Positions 1-6,372 of a DNA stretch of 12,387 nt are shown piece by piece. A model generated the notes under the pieces. It worked only from the letters and a program-made list of their open reading frames with translations, was not told where the DNA came from and did not search any database. Every line of letters starts with the position of its first letter. Positions within the stretch are counted from its first letter, which is position 1. This DNA is from an uncultured Anaerolineaceae bacterium. GTDB lineage: Bacteria; Chloroflexota; Anaerolineae; Promineifilales; Promineifilaceae. The position numbers and the translations under genes were made by a program. The DNA is taken from assembly GCA_937967805.1 (NCBI GenBank), contig CALBTC010000043.1, positions 1 through 12,387 of the forward strand. Reading direction: 5' to 3'.

Positions 1-128
1 TTTTCTGTGGCGCGATTAGTATTGGGTGTGTGTTTGTTTGCTCTGTTTATCGAGCTTGTGCATTGCTGCGATCGTCCTATTGTTTGTCGCTAGTTGCAGT
101 GCTCAGTAATCGGTAATCAGTGAACGGT
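1..128. other. Window edge and leader of the lipoprotein gene; possible tail of an upstream gene
   Basis: No confident gene lies here. On the plus strand, frame 1 is open from base 1 to a TAG at 91-93 and reads as a short hydrophobic stretch ending in a basic tail. It could be the C-terminus of an upstream membrane protein, but frame 3 is also open for a similar length, so this cannot be decided. The segment is T/G-rich. Bases 104-123 form a short repeat-like string with two GTAATC units 7 bp apart, of a type often seen as intergenic filler in environmental genomes. No convincing promoter was seen. Confidence 0.3.
104..123. repeat. Short AT-rich intergenic repeat (GTAATC units)
   Basis: GTAATC occurs at 106-111 and 113-118 within a CAGTAATC/GGTAATCAGTG string. 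It lies just before the lipoprotein start and contains the GTG at 120, which could be mistaken for that gene's start. The call of a dispersed repeat family rests on memory of similar strings in other environmental genomes. Only one copy of this family is in the window. Confidence 0.35.
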
Positions 129-782
129 ATGCGTTTGTTTTGGCGAGAAATTGTTTTGTTGGTTTGTTTGTTGCTGTTGGTGGCCTGCGCCGATGCAACG
201 GGCGTGCCGGGGGCATCCGGGGCGGACGTCATTTATGCCGATGGCTTTGTGCCCGGCGATACGGGCAATTGGGTGATTGAAGGGGACAACGCCGGGAAAA
301 CCTCATTGATCAACGAGCAGCTTGTGATTGATTTGACCGATAACCACATTATGCAGTTTTCTACCCTGCCCGACATCACCTTCGACAACTTTATTTTGGA
401 GGTGGATGCCCGGCTGCTGGAGGGAGATTTAGGCAGCAGCTACGGCGTGTTGTTCCGTATGCAGGACACGACCCGCTTTTACCGTTTCGAGATCACCGGC
501 GACGGCCTGTACATGGTGGAGCGGCGCGACGGCGAACAGGGTTGGACCCGCTTTGTCGACCGCTGGACGGAATCAACGGCCATCAAGCAAGGGCTGGGCA
601 GCGTGAACCGGCTGCGCGTGGAGGCGTTGGGACAAACGATTTCCCTGTACGTCAACGATGAGCCGCTTTACCAGTTTAGCGACACCGCCTACAGCAGCGG
701 CACCATTGCCCTGGACGCGGGTACGTTTGTGCAGCCCAAGGCGCAGGTGGCGTTTGATAATCTGGTGGTGCGACGGCCGTAA
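129..782 (+). CDS. Lipoprotein with a LamG/DUF1080-like jelly-roll domain
   Basis: This is a predicted exported, lipid-anchored protein of 217 residues. The N-terminus has Arg2/Arg6, a hydrophobic core and a lipobox L17-V18-A19-C20, so cleavage before Cys20 is expected, followed by a short linker. The rest (about residues 35-217) is beta-rich. It contains an FYRFEI-G-GLY core and a C-terminal VAFDNLVV strand, the pattern of concanavalin-like/3-keto-disaccharide hydrolase (DUF1080) domains that often bind or process sugars. No catalytic residues could be assigned. ATG at 129 is preferred over GTG at 120, because 120 lies in repeat-like sequence and the ATG gives a clean signal peptide. The stop codon overlaps the next start (TAATG), so the two genes are probably translationally coupled. 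The function is not known; sugar binding is only a family-level guess. Confidence 0.8.
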   Translation: MRLFWREIVLLVCLLLLVACADATGVPGASGADVIYADGFVPGDTGNWVIEGDNAGKTSLINEQLVIDLTDNHIMQFSTLPDITFDNFILEVDARLLEGDLGSSYGVLFRMQDTTRFYRFEITGDGLYMVERRDGEQGWTRFVDRWTESTAIKQGLGSVNRLRVEALGQTISLYVNDEPLYQFSDTAYSSGTIALDAGTFVQPKAQVAFDNLVVRRP

Positions 783-1633
783 TGGACGTACGCACTGCGG
801 TGGAAACGGCCGTTTCTGCCCAACTCCAGGAGATAACCCCGCTCTCCGGCGGGCAAATCGGGCAGGTATTCCGCGTAAAGCTGGCCGATGGCACGCCGCT
901 GGTGGTGAAGTTTGACGATGGGCCAGAGCCGCAGTTGGACATCGAAGGCAACATGCTGCGCTACCTGGCCCAGCGGACGGAACTGCCCGTGCCGGGTGTC
1001 GTTCATTCCCAGCCGCATTTACTCATCATGGAATGGCTGCCGGGGCAGAGCCGCTTTTCGCCCCAGGCCGAGGCCGACGCGGCCGAACACCTGGCGGCCC
1101 TGCACGGGGTGACCGCAGATACGTTTGGCTTTCCTTTCATGACCCTCATCGGCGCGTTTACGCAGCCCAATCCGGCCACAGAAAGCTGGCTCGACTTTTT
1201 CCGTGAACAGCGCATTTTTCATTTGATGGGCGAAGGGCTGCGGCTGAGGCGGCTGCCGCAATCATTTGTGCCCCGTCTGGAAAAGCTGTGTGGCCATTTG
1301 GACCGATGGCTGGCGGAACCGGAGCGACCGTCCCTCATCCACGGCGACATTTGGACCACCAACGTTTTGGCACAAAACGGCCGCATTACCGGTTTCCTGG
1401 ACCCGGCCATCTATTTTGGCATTGATGAAATGGAGCTGGCCTACATTGCCTTGTTCAACTCGTTTGGCACGCCATTTTTTAGACGGTATGAAGAGATACG
1501 GCCGTTGCCGCCCGGCTTTTACGAGGAACGGCGGCATCTCTACAGCCTGTACCCCTTACTCAGCCACGTCTGCCACTTTGGCGGCAGCTACGTGGGCATG
1601 GTTGATTCAGTCCTGCGCCGCTTCGGCTATTAG
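782..1633 (+). CDS. Fructosamine kinase family protein (FN3K-like)
   Basis: This is a cytosolic kinase of 283 residues with the protein-kinase-like/aminoglycoside phosphotransferase fold, close to the usual fructosamine kinase length of about 285-290. Visible features are a nucleotide-loop region near residues 20-35 (LSGGQIGQVFRV), the ATP-contacting lysine K43 in LVVKF, the catalytic loop H187-G-D189-I-W-T-T-N194, and the metal-binding D207 in FLDPAIYFG followed by the family-typical E-MELAY. The family phosphorylates ketosamines on glycated proteins or small amines, which destabilises the adduct (protein repair), but the true substrate cannot be read from sequence. It overlaps the upstream lipoprotein by one base and is probably co-transcribed with it. 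A general aminoglycoside-type phosphotransferase is the alternative, but the DPAIYFG and MELAY motifs favour FN3K. Confidence 0.9.
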   Translation: MDVRTAVETAVSAQLQEITPLSGGQIGQVFRVKLADGTPLVVKFDDGPEPQLDIEGNMLRYLAQRTELPVPGVVHSQPHLLIMEWLPGQSRFSPQAEADAAEHLAALHGVTADTFGFPFMTLIGAFTQPNPATESWLDFFREQRIFHLMGEGLRLRRLPQSFVPRLEKLCGHLDRWLAEPERPSLIHGDIWTTNVLAQNGRITGFLDPAIYFGIDEMELAYIALFNSFGTPFFRRYEEIRPLPPGFYEERRHLYSLYPLLSHVCHFGGSYVGMVDSVLRRFGY

Positions 1634-1639
1634 AAAAGA

Positions 1640-1720
1640 TTAACCGCGGAGGACGCGGAGAGCACGGAGGGGGTAATGTTGGAGAATAACTCTGCGTTCT
1701 CCGCGCTCTCCGTGGTAAAA
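1640..1720. repeat. Hairpin-forming intergenic repeat, copy A
   Basis: The left arm (about 1640-1670) is built from 9-10-nt units of the kind CGCGGAGGA, GCGGAGAG, CACGGAGG. The right arm (about 1690-1717) is its imperfect reverse complement (GTTCTCCGCG, CTCTCCGTGG). It shares the loop string GGAGAATAA and most of its right arm with copy B at 2803-2868. The left arm supplies a strong Shine-Dalgarno-like GGAGG (1666-1670) just upstream of an ATG at 1676. This type of imperfect palindrome is widespread in environmental bacterial genomes and often creates spurious peptide ends in annotations. Confidence 0.75.
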
Positions 1721-1726
1721 AAGATC

Positions 1727-2605
1727 ATGAATGACTTTCCAGAGCTGCATACGTTGTGGGATTACAACGATCCGGCGGGAACGGCCGCTCGTTTTCAGGC
1801 GCTTTTGCCAAAAGTAGCGGCCTCTAATGACCGTGCCCATCACGTTGAGCTGTTGAGCCAGTTAGCTCGCACACACAGCCTGCGCCGCCAGTTTGATGAA
1901 GCACACCAACTGCTGGATGAAGCAGAAGCGATGCTGACCGAGGCAATGATCGTGCCCAAAATTCGCTGCCTGCTGGAGCGAGGGCGGGCGTTTAATTCGG
2001 CGGGCGAACCGGAGCGGGCGCTGCCGCTGTTTCATGAGGCGTTTGGCTTGGGAACGGCCGTTACCCCCCAGGCCGATTTCCACACCATCGACGCCGCCCA
2101 TATGATCGCCATTGCCGAGCCGGAAGCGGCCGACCAGCTTAGATGGAACGAGAAAGCCCTGGTGTTGGCCGAAGCCACGCCCGATGAGCGGGCAGGCGGC
2201 TGGCGCGGTTCCCTCTACAACAATCTCGGCTGGACCTACCACGACATGGGCAACTACGAGCAGGCGCTGACCATTTTTGAAAAAGCACGGGAATGGCGCG
2301 AGGCGCATCATCAGGACAAGCCGGAAACCATTCGCATCGCCAAATGGTGTGTGGGGCGCACGCTGCGCTCGCTCAACCGGCTGGAAGAGGCGCTGGCGTT
2401 GCAGCAGGCGCTGCTGGCCGAAAATGGGCAAAGTGACGGCTTCATTTTCGAGGAACTGGGTGAATGTTTGTGGGCATTGGATCGGCGAGAAGAAGCACGG
2501 CCGTATTTTGCCCAGGCTTATGCAGAATTGTCCAAGTTAGATTGGTTGGTAACTTCGGAGCCGGAACGCCTAGAGCGGCTGGCGCGGCTTGGAGGTGAAA
2601 AGTAA
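1727..2605 (+). CDS. Tetratricopeptide repeat protein
   Basis: This protein of 292 residues (from ATG 1727) is mostly helical, with several TPR-like helix pairs. The clearest are about residues 18-53 (ELLSQLARTHSLRRQFDEA), 161-195 (LYNNLGWTYHDMGNYEQALTIF), 203-231 (RTLRSLNRLEEALAL) and 238-270 (ELGECLWALDRREEARPYF). There is no signal peptide, so it is probably cytosolic and acts in protein-protein contacts; the partner is unknown. The frame is also open to an ATG at 1676 with a strong SD. The 17 extra residues come from the right half of hairpin repeat A, so they are probably not ancestral even if translated. The last residues (GGEK) and stop fall in AAAAGT-type low-complexity sequence. One ACGGCCGT is at 2054 and another at 2497. 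Confidence 0.82.
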   Translation: MNDFPELHTLWDYNDPAGTAARFQALLPKVAASNDRAHHVELLSQLARTHSLRRQFDEAHQLLDEAEAMLTEAMIVPKIRCLLERGRAFNSAGEPERALPLFHEAFGLGTAVTPQADFHTIDAAHMIAIAEPEAADQLRWNEKALVLAEATPDERAGGWRGSLYNNLGWTYHDMGNYEQALTIFEKAREWREAHHQDKPETIRIAKWCVGRTLRSLNRLEEALALQQALLAENGQSDGFIFEELGECLWALDRREEARPYFAQAYAELSKLDWLVTSEPERLERLARLGGEK

Positions 2606-2620
2606 AAAGTGAAAAGTGGG
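2591..2620. repeat. AAAAGT-type low-complexity spacer
   Basis: GTGAAAAG-T/AAAAAGT-GAAAAGTG units with a period of about 8 nt bridge the end of the TPR gene and the next small gene. They provide the TPR stop codon (TAA 2603-2605). Similar strings are common intergenic filler in environmental genomes. Only one tract is in the window, so membership of a repeat family is an inference. Confidence 0.4.
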
Positions 2621-2622
2621 CA

Positions 2623-2835
2623 GTGGCGGAACGGTTGACAGAGATGTATGCGGTGGGAACGGCCGTACAAATTTGGCCGGGTGAGCAGGCGTGGTTGCGT
2701 GGGGTGGTGATTGCCCATCAGCCACCGGCCGTTTGGGTGCAAACGGAAGACGGCCGTGCCTGGTTTGTCACCAACCGCCGCCGCATTCGCCCAGAAGAAA
2801 CGAACCGCGGAGGACGCGGAGAGAAAGGAGAATAA
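2623..2835 (+). CDS. Small hypothetical protein, probable SH3-like beta fold
   Basis: This is a short reading frame of 70 residues (GTG at 2623). An ATG at 2644 gives 63 residues and may be the true start; neither has a strong SD. The core alternates hydrophobic and polar residues with four tryptophans (VQIWPG, WLRGVVI, VWVQTEDG, WFVTNRRRIRP), the look of a small beta-barrel such as an SH3-like or YSIRK-free surface domain. The stop and the last ten residues (NRGGRGEKGE) come from hairpin repeat B, so the native protein probably ends near IRPEET. It carries two ACGGCCGT sites (2659, 2750), as the flanking genes do, which supports it being long-resident coding DNA. It lies between the TPR and methyltransferase genes on the same strand. 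The function is unknown, and it could be a chance frame. Confidence 0.5.
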   Translation: MAERLTEMYAVGTAVQIWPGEQAWLRGVVIAHQPPAVWVQTEDGRAWFVTNRRRIRPEETNRGGRGEKGE

Positions 2836-2868
2836 ACTCCGTGTTCTCCGCGTCCTCCGCGGTGAAAA
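2803..2868. repeat. Hairpin-forming intergenic repeat, copy B
   Basis: A perfect 19-bp inverted repeat, ACCGCGGAGGACGCGGAGA at 2804-2822, pairs with 2845-2863. It extends inward with a few mismatches to GGAG (2827-2830) pairing with CTCC (2837-2840), leaving a six-base AATAAA loop. It would form a strong cruciform or RNA hairpin. One arm carries SD-like GGAGG and the other carries CCTCC. It shows clear similarity to copy A at 1640-1720. It overlaps the 3' end of the small gene and lies 20 bp before the methyltransferase start. It has no T-run after the stem, so it is not a typical intrinsic terminator. Confidence 0.85.
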
Positions 2869-2883
2869 ATTTTGAGAGGGATG

Positions 2884-3609
2884 ATGCGTGAAGAAGTGGT
2901 GCAGCGTTTGCTGGACCTGAACCGGGAATTTTATGACGCCCAGGCGGATTCTTTTTCCGGCAGCCGGGTGTCGCCGCAGCCGGGATTTGCCCGCCTGCTG
3001 CCCCATCTACCCCGGCCGTGCCCCCGCTTTTTGGACGTGGGCTGCGGCAACGGCCGTTTCGCCCAGTTTCTGCAATCCCACAACCGTATTGGCGAATTTA
3101 TCGGCGTCGATTTCAGCGCAGAGCTGCTGGCCGATGCCGCCCAAAATGCGGAGGGCACATTTTACCGGCGAAACTTGTTGGAGCCGGGCTGCCTGGACGG
3201 CCTGGGCATCTTCCCTGCTGTTTCTTGCCTGGCGGTGCTGCACCATTTGCCGGGCAAGGCAAACCGGGTGCGGTTGTTGCGGGAGATTCGGGAGCATTTG
3301 ACGGGGAACGGCCGTCTGCTCATTTCTAACTGGCAGTTTATGGACAGCGCTCGCCAGCGGCGCAAGGTGCAAGATTGGGCCGAAATTGGCCTGGCGGCGA
3401 CCGATGTGGAGCCAAACGATTATCTGCTGGCTTGGCGGCGCGGCGGTTTTGCCTTGCGCTACGCCTGCCACATTGATGCTGAGGAAACGGCCGAACTGGC
3501 CGAATCTGCCGGGTTTGCCATTGTTGATCAGTTCCGCAGCGATGGCAAAGAAGGCAACCTGAGCCTTTACACCGTGTTGACACCCACCCTGCCAATGCTA
3601 CAATCTTAA
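2884..3609 (+). CDS. Class I SAM-dependent methyltransferase, Trm9-like
   Basis: This is a cytosolic methyltransferase of 241 residues. Motif I is D51-V-G-C-G-N-G57, the acidic ribose-binding residue is D76 in GVDFS, and the motif IV/post region is SCLAVLHHLPG (H120-H121), followed by REIREHLTGNGRLLISNW. The N-terminal NREFYDAQADSF and the C-terminal DYLLAWRRGGFALRY-H-D plus NLSLYTVL resemble the methyltransferase domain of Trm9/ALKBH8, which modifies wobble uridines in tRNA. That substrate is an inference from pattern; a small-molecule or lipid methyltransferase is possible. Start choice: TTG 2872, ATG 2881 and ATG 2884 are in frame. ATG 2884 is best spaced from GAGAGGG (2874-2880). The last codons contain a strong promoter for the next operon. 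Confidence 0.85.
   Translation: MREEVVQRLLDLNREFYDAQADSFSGSRVSPQPGFARLLPHLPRPCPRFLDVGCGNGRFAQFLQSHNRIGEFIGVDFSAELLADAAQNAEGTFYRRNLLEPGCLDGLGIFPAVSCLAVLHHLPGKANRVRLLREIREHLTGNGRLLISNWQFMDSARQRRKVQDWAEIGLAATDVEPNDYLLAWRRGGFALRYACHIDAEETAELAESAGFAIVDQFRSDGKEGNLSLYTVLTPTLPMLQS
3577..3604 (+). promoter_or_regulatory. Near-consensus sigma-70-type promoter for the yqeY operon
   Basis: A perfect -35 box TTGACA (3577-3582), a 16-bp spacer and a -10 box TACAAT (3599-3604), preceded by an extended -10 TG at 3596-3597. It overlaps the 3' end of the methyltransferase gene and points at yqeY. Transcription would start near 3611, giving a leader of about 120 nt. The match is seen directly; activity is inferred. 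Confidence 0.65.
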
Positions 3610-3642
3610 TTGCGCTGTAAGGAGCGGAACCAGGCTGAGCCA

Positions 3643-3676
3643 AAGGTGCCTTATGAAGGTGCCTTATTTGGTAAGG
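3643..3676 (+). repeat. 13-bp tandem repeat in the yqeY leader, with a possible hairpin
   Basis: AAGGTGCCTTAT occurs at 3643-3654 and again at 3656-3667 (period 13). Downstream, CCTTA (3662-3666) can pair with TAAGG (3672-3676) around a five-base loop. The first CCTTA (3649-3653) could compete for the same partner. It lies inside the predicted 5' leader of yqeY. No riboswitch class was recognised. Confidence 0.45.
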
Positions 3677-3729
3677 GTGGTTAGCTTTGTACAGATAACA
3701 GGTTAAGACATTTGGAAAAAGGTCAGCAG

Positions 3730-4179
3730 ATGAGTATTAAAGAAACGTTGCAAAAAAATCGAATTGCGGCCATGCGCGAAGGCGATACAGCAAAACGAAA
3801 TGCCATCGGCCTGCTGCTGGCGGCCATTAAACAAGAAGAAGTGGATAACCAGACAACATTGGATGATAAAGGCGTAATGGACGTTTTACTGCGGCAAGCC
3901 AAGCAGCGGCGTGAAAGCATTGCCGATTATGAAAAAGCGGGCCGTCCTGAAATGGCGGCCAATGAAGAAGCAGAACTAAAAATTATTGAGTCGTATTTGC
4001 CACAGCAAATGAGCCGTGAGGAAGTTGAGGCCGTCGCTGCGGAGATCATTGCCGATTTAGGTGTGACAGATGCAAAGGGCATGGGACAGGTAATGGGGAA
4101 GCTGATGCCCAGATTGAAAGGACAGGCAGACGGCCGTTTGGTCAATGAAGTCGTGCGCGAACTGCTGCAAAATCAGTAA
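3730..4179 (+). CDS. yqeY: GatB/YqeY domain-containing protein
   Basis: This protein of 149 residues is the usual length of stand-alone YqeY proteins, which share the C-terminal domain of the GatB amidotransferase subunit and are suspected of a tRNA-related role; the biochemical function is not settled. Visible family features are the N-terminal SIKETLQKNRIAAMREGDTAKRNAIGLL, the AIKQEEVDNQ helix, the IADYEKAGRPEMAANEEAELKIIESYLPQQMS segment and the C-terminal GKLMPRLKGQADGRLVNEVVRELL. ATG 3730 is chosen over TTG 3712, because the family begins here and AAAGGT (3719-3723) is a reasonable SD. It is the first gene of a four-gene operon, behind a strong promoter and leader, and ends 15 bp before pgpH. 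Confidence 0.93.
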   Translation: MSIKETLQKNRIAAMREGDTAKRNAIGLLLAAIKQEEVDNQTTLDDKGVMDVLLRQAKQRRESIADYEKAGRPEMAANEEAELKIIESYLPQQMSREEVEAVAAEIIADLGVTDAKGMGQVMGKLMPRLKGQADGRLVNEVVRELLQNQ

Positions 4180-4194
4180 CCCTTCCTGACAAAA

Positions 4195-6372
4195 ATGACA
4201 GCTCAAAAAGACGAGCGACCCCGTTGGCAAAAATGGCTCCAAGGCTCCTTGCTTTGGGTCTTCGCCACCGCCGTAACCCTGGGTCTTACCATTATTTTTA
4301 GCTTCAACCTGGTCACCGCCACTGAGGTCCAGGTGTCTCAGGGTGCTCCGGCCAGCGAAGATATTCTGGCGCCTCGTTCTATTACCTATGAGAGCGACGT
4401 GCTGCTGGCCACCGCCCGCGAAAATGCGCGTGCTGCCGTGCAGGAAGTATACACGCGGCCAGGCAATGACATTGGCCGCAATCAACTAAACTTGGTGAGC
4501 GCCGTTCTTTCTTTTACTGATGTAGTAAGAGCCGATGCCCTGGCCACCAAAGAAACGAAACTCTCTTATCTGCAGGCGATTGAAGCGTTAACCATCCAGG
4601 AACAAGTGGGGCTAGATTTGTTGGAGCTTTCTGCTGCGGATTATGAGGTGGTGAAGGATGAAATATCGCGCATTGTTGGTGATTTGATGCGCCAGGATAT
4701 TCGCGAGAGCCAAATTCGTGATTACCAGATTATTGCTCGACGCGAGGCCAGCCTGGAATTAACGCCGAAGCAAGAAAATGTGGTGACCAATCTTGCACCC
4801 CAGTTTATTGTGCCGACGGTGTTTCCTGACCCGGAAGCCACGGCCGAACTGCGTGAAGAGGCGGTGCAGAATGTGGGCACGTTCCCGGTGAGCATTGCCA
4901 ACAATGAGCGCATCGTGCGCCAGGGTGACATTGTTACGGCACTGGACATTGAGAAGTTGACGCAGTTGGGCTTGCTGCAAAGCCGGCTAGATTGGCGGGA
5001 TGTGGCGGCCGTTTTTGTGGCGTCGCTTCTGTCTGTGGTGCTGATAACAATGTATTGGCATCAATTTTACTGGCCGCGCGTGCGGGACAACGGCCGTTCC
5101 CTGACGGTGCTGGCCAGCCTGATTTTGGTCTTTGCCGCCATGGCCAAGCTGATGGTCACCGGTGGCAGTTTTCTCACGTACATTTTCCCCATGGCGGCGT
5201 TTTCCATGCTGTTGAGCGTTATTTACGATGTGCGTTTTTCCATCACGGTCACGATCATGATGGCGGCGCTGATTGGTTTTTTGACGCCAAATTCATTAGA
5301 GCTGGCAGCGTATACGGCCGTTGGCGGCCTTTTGGCTATCCTCACTTTGCAAGATGCTCAGCGGATTAACGCCTTCTTTCGGGCGGGTCTGGCGGCGGCC
5401 ATCGGCGCCTGTGCCGTTATCCTGGTGTTTCGCCTGAACCAGGAGATGATCGACGTGATCAATATGCTGGAATTGATGGGGTACGCGTTTGTCAACGGCA
5501 TGTTGTCTGCTGCGCTGACGCTTGTTGGCTTCTTTATTTTGGGCAGCCTGTTTGGCATTACCACCACGCTGCAACTGCAAGAGTTAGCCCGGCTGGATCA
5601 CCCCCTGCTGCAAGAGCTGCTGCGCCGCGCACCGGGTACATACCATCACAGCATCATGGTGGCCAATTTAGCCGAGCAGGCGGCGGACCAAATCAAGGCG
5701 AACAGTGCCCTGATTCGAGTTGGCGCGTTTTACCACGACATCGGCAAGATGAACCGCCCCCCGTTTTACAGCGAAAACCAGGAAGGGATAAATCCGCACG
5801 ATGCGCTGGACCCCCAAACCAGTGCCCGCATCATTTTAAGCCATGTGCCTGACGGTTTAGAACTGGCCAAACGGTATAAGCTGCCTTACCGGATTCACCA
5901 ATTCATTGCCGAGCATCACGGAACGCGCCTGGTGAAAGGCTTTTTGTTTAAAGCGCAGGAGCAGGCGGCAGAAGATGAAGAGATCGACGCGGAGAAGTTC
6001 CGTTATCCTGGCCCCCGGCCGCAAACGCGGGAAACGGCCGTTGTCATGCTGGCCGATGTCATAGAATCCACCTCCCGCGCCTTGCAGCCAAACAGTGAAA
6101 AAGCGATAGAGAAGCTGGTGAACTCATTGATAGATGAGGATTTGACTGAAGGTCAACTGGATGAATCCGGCTTAACGTTGGGGGATATCCGGCTGATTCG
6201 GGAGTCGTTTATTAAAACGTTGAAAGGGCGCTTCCACGTTCGGGTCAAATACCCAGGCAATGAGGAACTGTTGTCGGCCGAGGAACAGGCGGTGGTGGAA
6301 ACGGCCGTCAGCCAACCACGATTGCCGGCTGATGTTGTACAATCCCAGCTAAGGGAGGACATGTCGTCGTGA
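4195..6372 (+). CDS. pgpH: 7TM receptor HD-domain phosphohydrolase (PgpH/YqfF family)
   Basis: This is a membrane protein of 725 residues and a probable c-di-AMP phosphodiesterase. It has an N-terminal membrane segment (about 14-37), then an extracytoplasmic 7TMR-HDED domain (about 40-265) with the conserved DILAPRSI-Y-SD entry and RIVRQGDIVT exit. A bundle of membrane helices follows (about 267-460), then a cytoplasmic HD domain. HD metal ligands are visible: H484/H485 in GTYHHS, H514-D515 in YHDIGK, H574-H575 in EHHGT and D621 in MLADVIE. The family hydrolyses c-di-AMP to pApA in Firmicutes; that substrate is inferred here, since no cyclase is in the window. GTGA overlap with ybeY indicates translational coupling. 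The SD of this gene is weak. Confidence 0.93.
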   Translation: MTAQKDERPRWQKWLQGSLLWVFATAVTLGLTIIFSFNLVTATEVQVSQGAPASEDILAPRSITYESDVLLATARENARAAVQEVYTRPGNDIGRNQLNLVSAVLSFTDVVRADALATKETKLSYLQAIEALTIQEQVGLDLLELSAADYEVVKDEISRIVGDLMRQDIRESQIRDYQIIARREASLELTPKQENVVTNLAPQFIVPTVFPDPEATAELREEAVQNVGTFPVSIANNERIVRQGDIVTALDIEKLTQLGLLQSRLDWRDVAAVFVASLLSVVLITMYWHQFYWPRVRDNGRSLTVLASLILVFAAMAKLMVTGGSFLTYIFPMAAFSMLLSVIYDVRFSITVTIMMAALIGFLTPNSLELAAYTAVGGLLAILTLQDAQRINAFFRAGLAAAIGACAVILVFRLNQEMIDVINMLELMGYAFVNGMLSAALTLVGFFILGSLFGITTTLQLQELARLDHPLLQELLRRAPGTYHHSIMVANLAEQAADQIKANSALIRVGAFYHDIGKMNRPPFYSENQEGINPHDALDPQTSARIILSHVPDGLELAKRYKLPYRIHQFIAEHHGTRLVKGFLFKAQEQAAEDEEIDAEKFRYPGPRPQTRETAVVMLADVIESTSRALQPNSEKAIEKLVNSLIDEDLTEGQLDESGLTLGDIRLIRESFIKTLKGRFHVRVKYPGNEELLSAEEQAVVETAVSQPRLPADVVQSQLREDMSS

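Noticed and set aside
1..119. A confident upstream gene end
   Set aside because: Two frames are open for similar short lengths and neither gives a recognisable C-terminus.
1862..2431. Minus-strand frame of 189 residues opposite the TPR gene
   Set aside because: A shadow frame: no family resemblance, and the plus-strand TPR pattern explains the sequence.
2804..2863. Hairpin copy B as an intrinsic transcription terminator
   Set aside because: The stem is strong, but it is followed by AAAAATTTTG rather than a proper U-run on the plus strand, and it belongs to a repeat family.
1640..2868. CRISPR-like repetition from the GC-rich GGAGGACGCGGAGA units
   Set aside because: Only two imperfect palindromic copies over 1 kb apart with genes between them, no regular spacers and no cas genes.
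2518..3006. Minus-strand reading frame of 162 residues with an Arg-rich PRRTRRTR segment
   Set aside because: It is the antisense of repeat B plus the ends of three plus-strand genes. The Arg/Ser-rich part is the translated hairpin repeat, a well-known annotation artefact.
3605..3729. tRNA or known riboswitch in the yqeY leader
   Set aside because: No cloverleaf, no T-loop motif and no recognisable riboswitch core.
4992..5369. Plus-strand frame of 125 residues inside pgpH
   Set aside because: An out-of-frame shadow of the membrane-helix region; pgpH is uninterrupted and well conserved.
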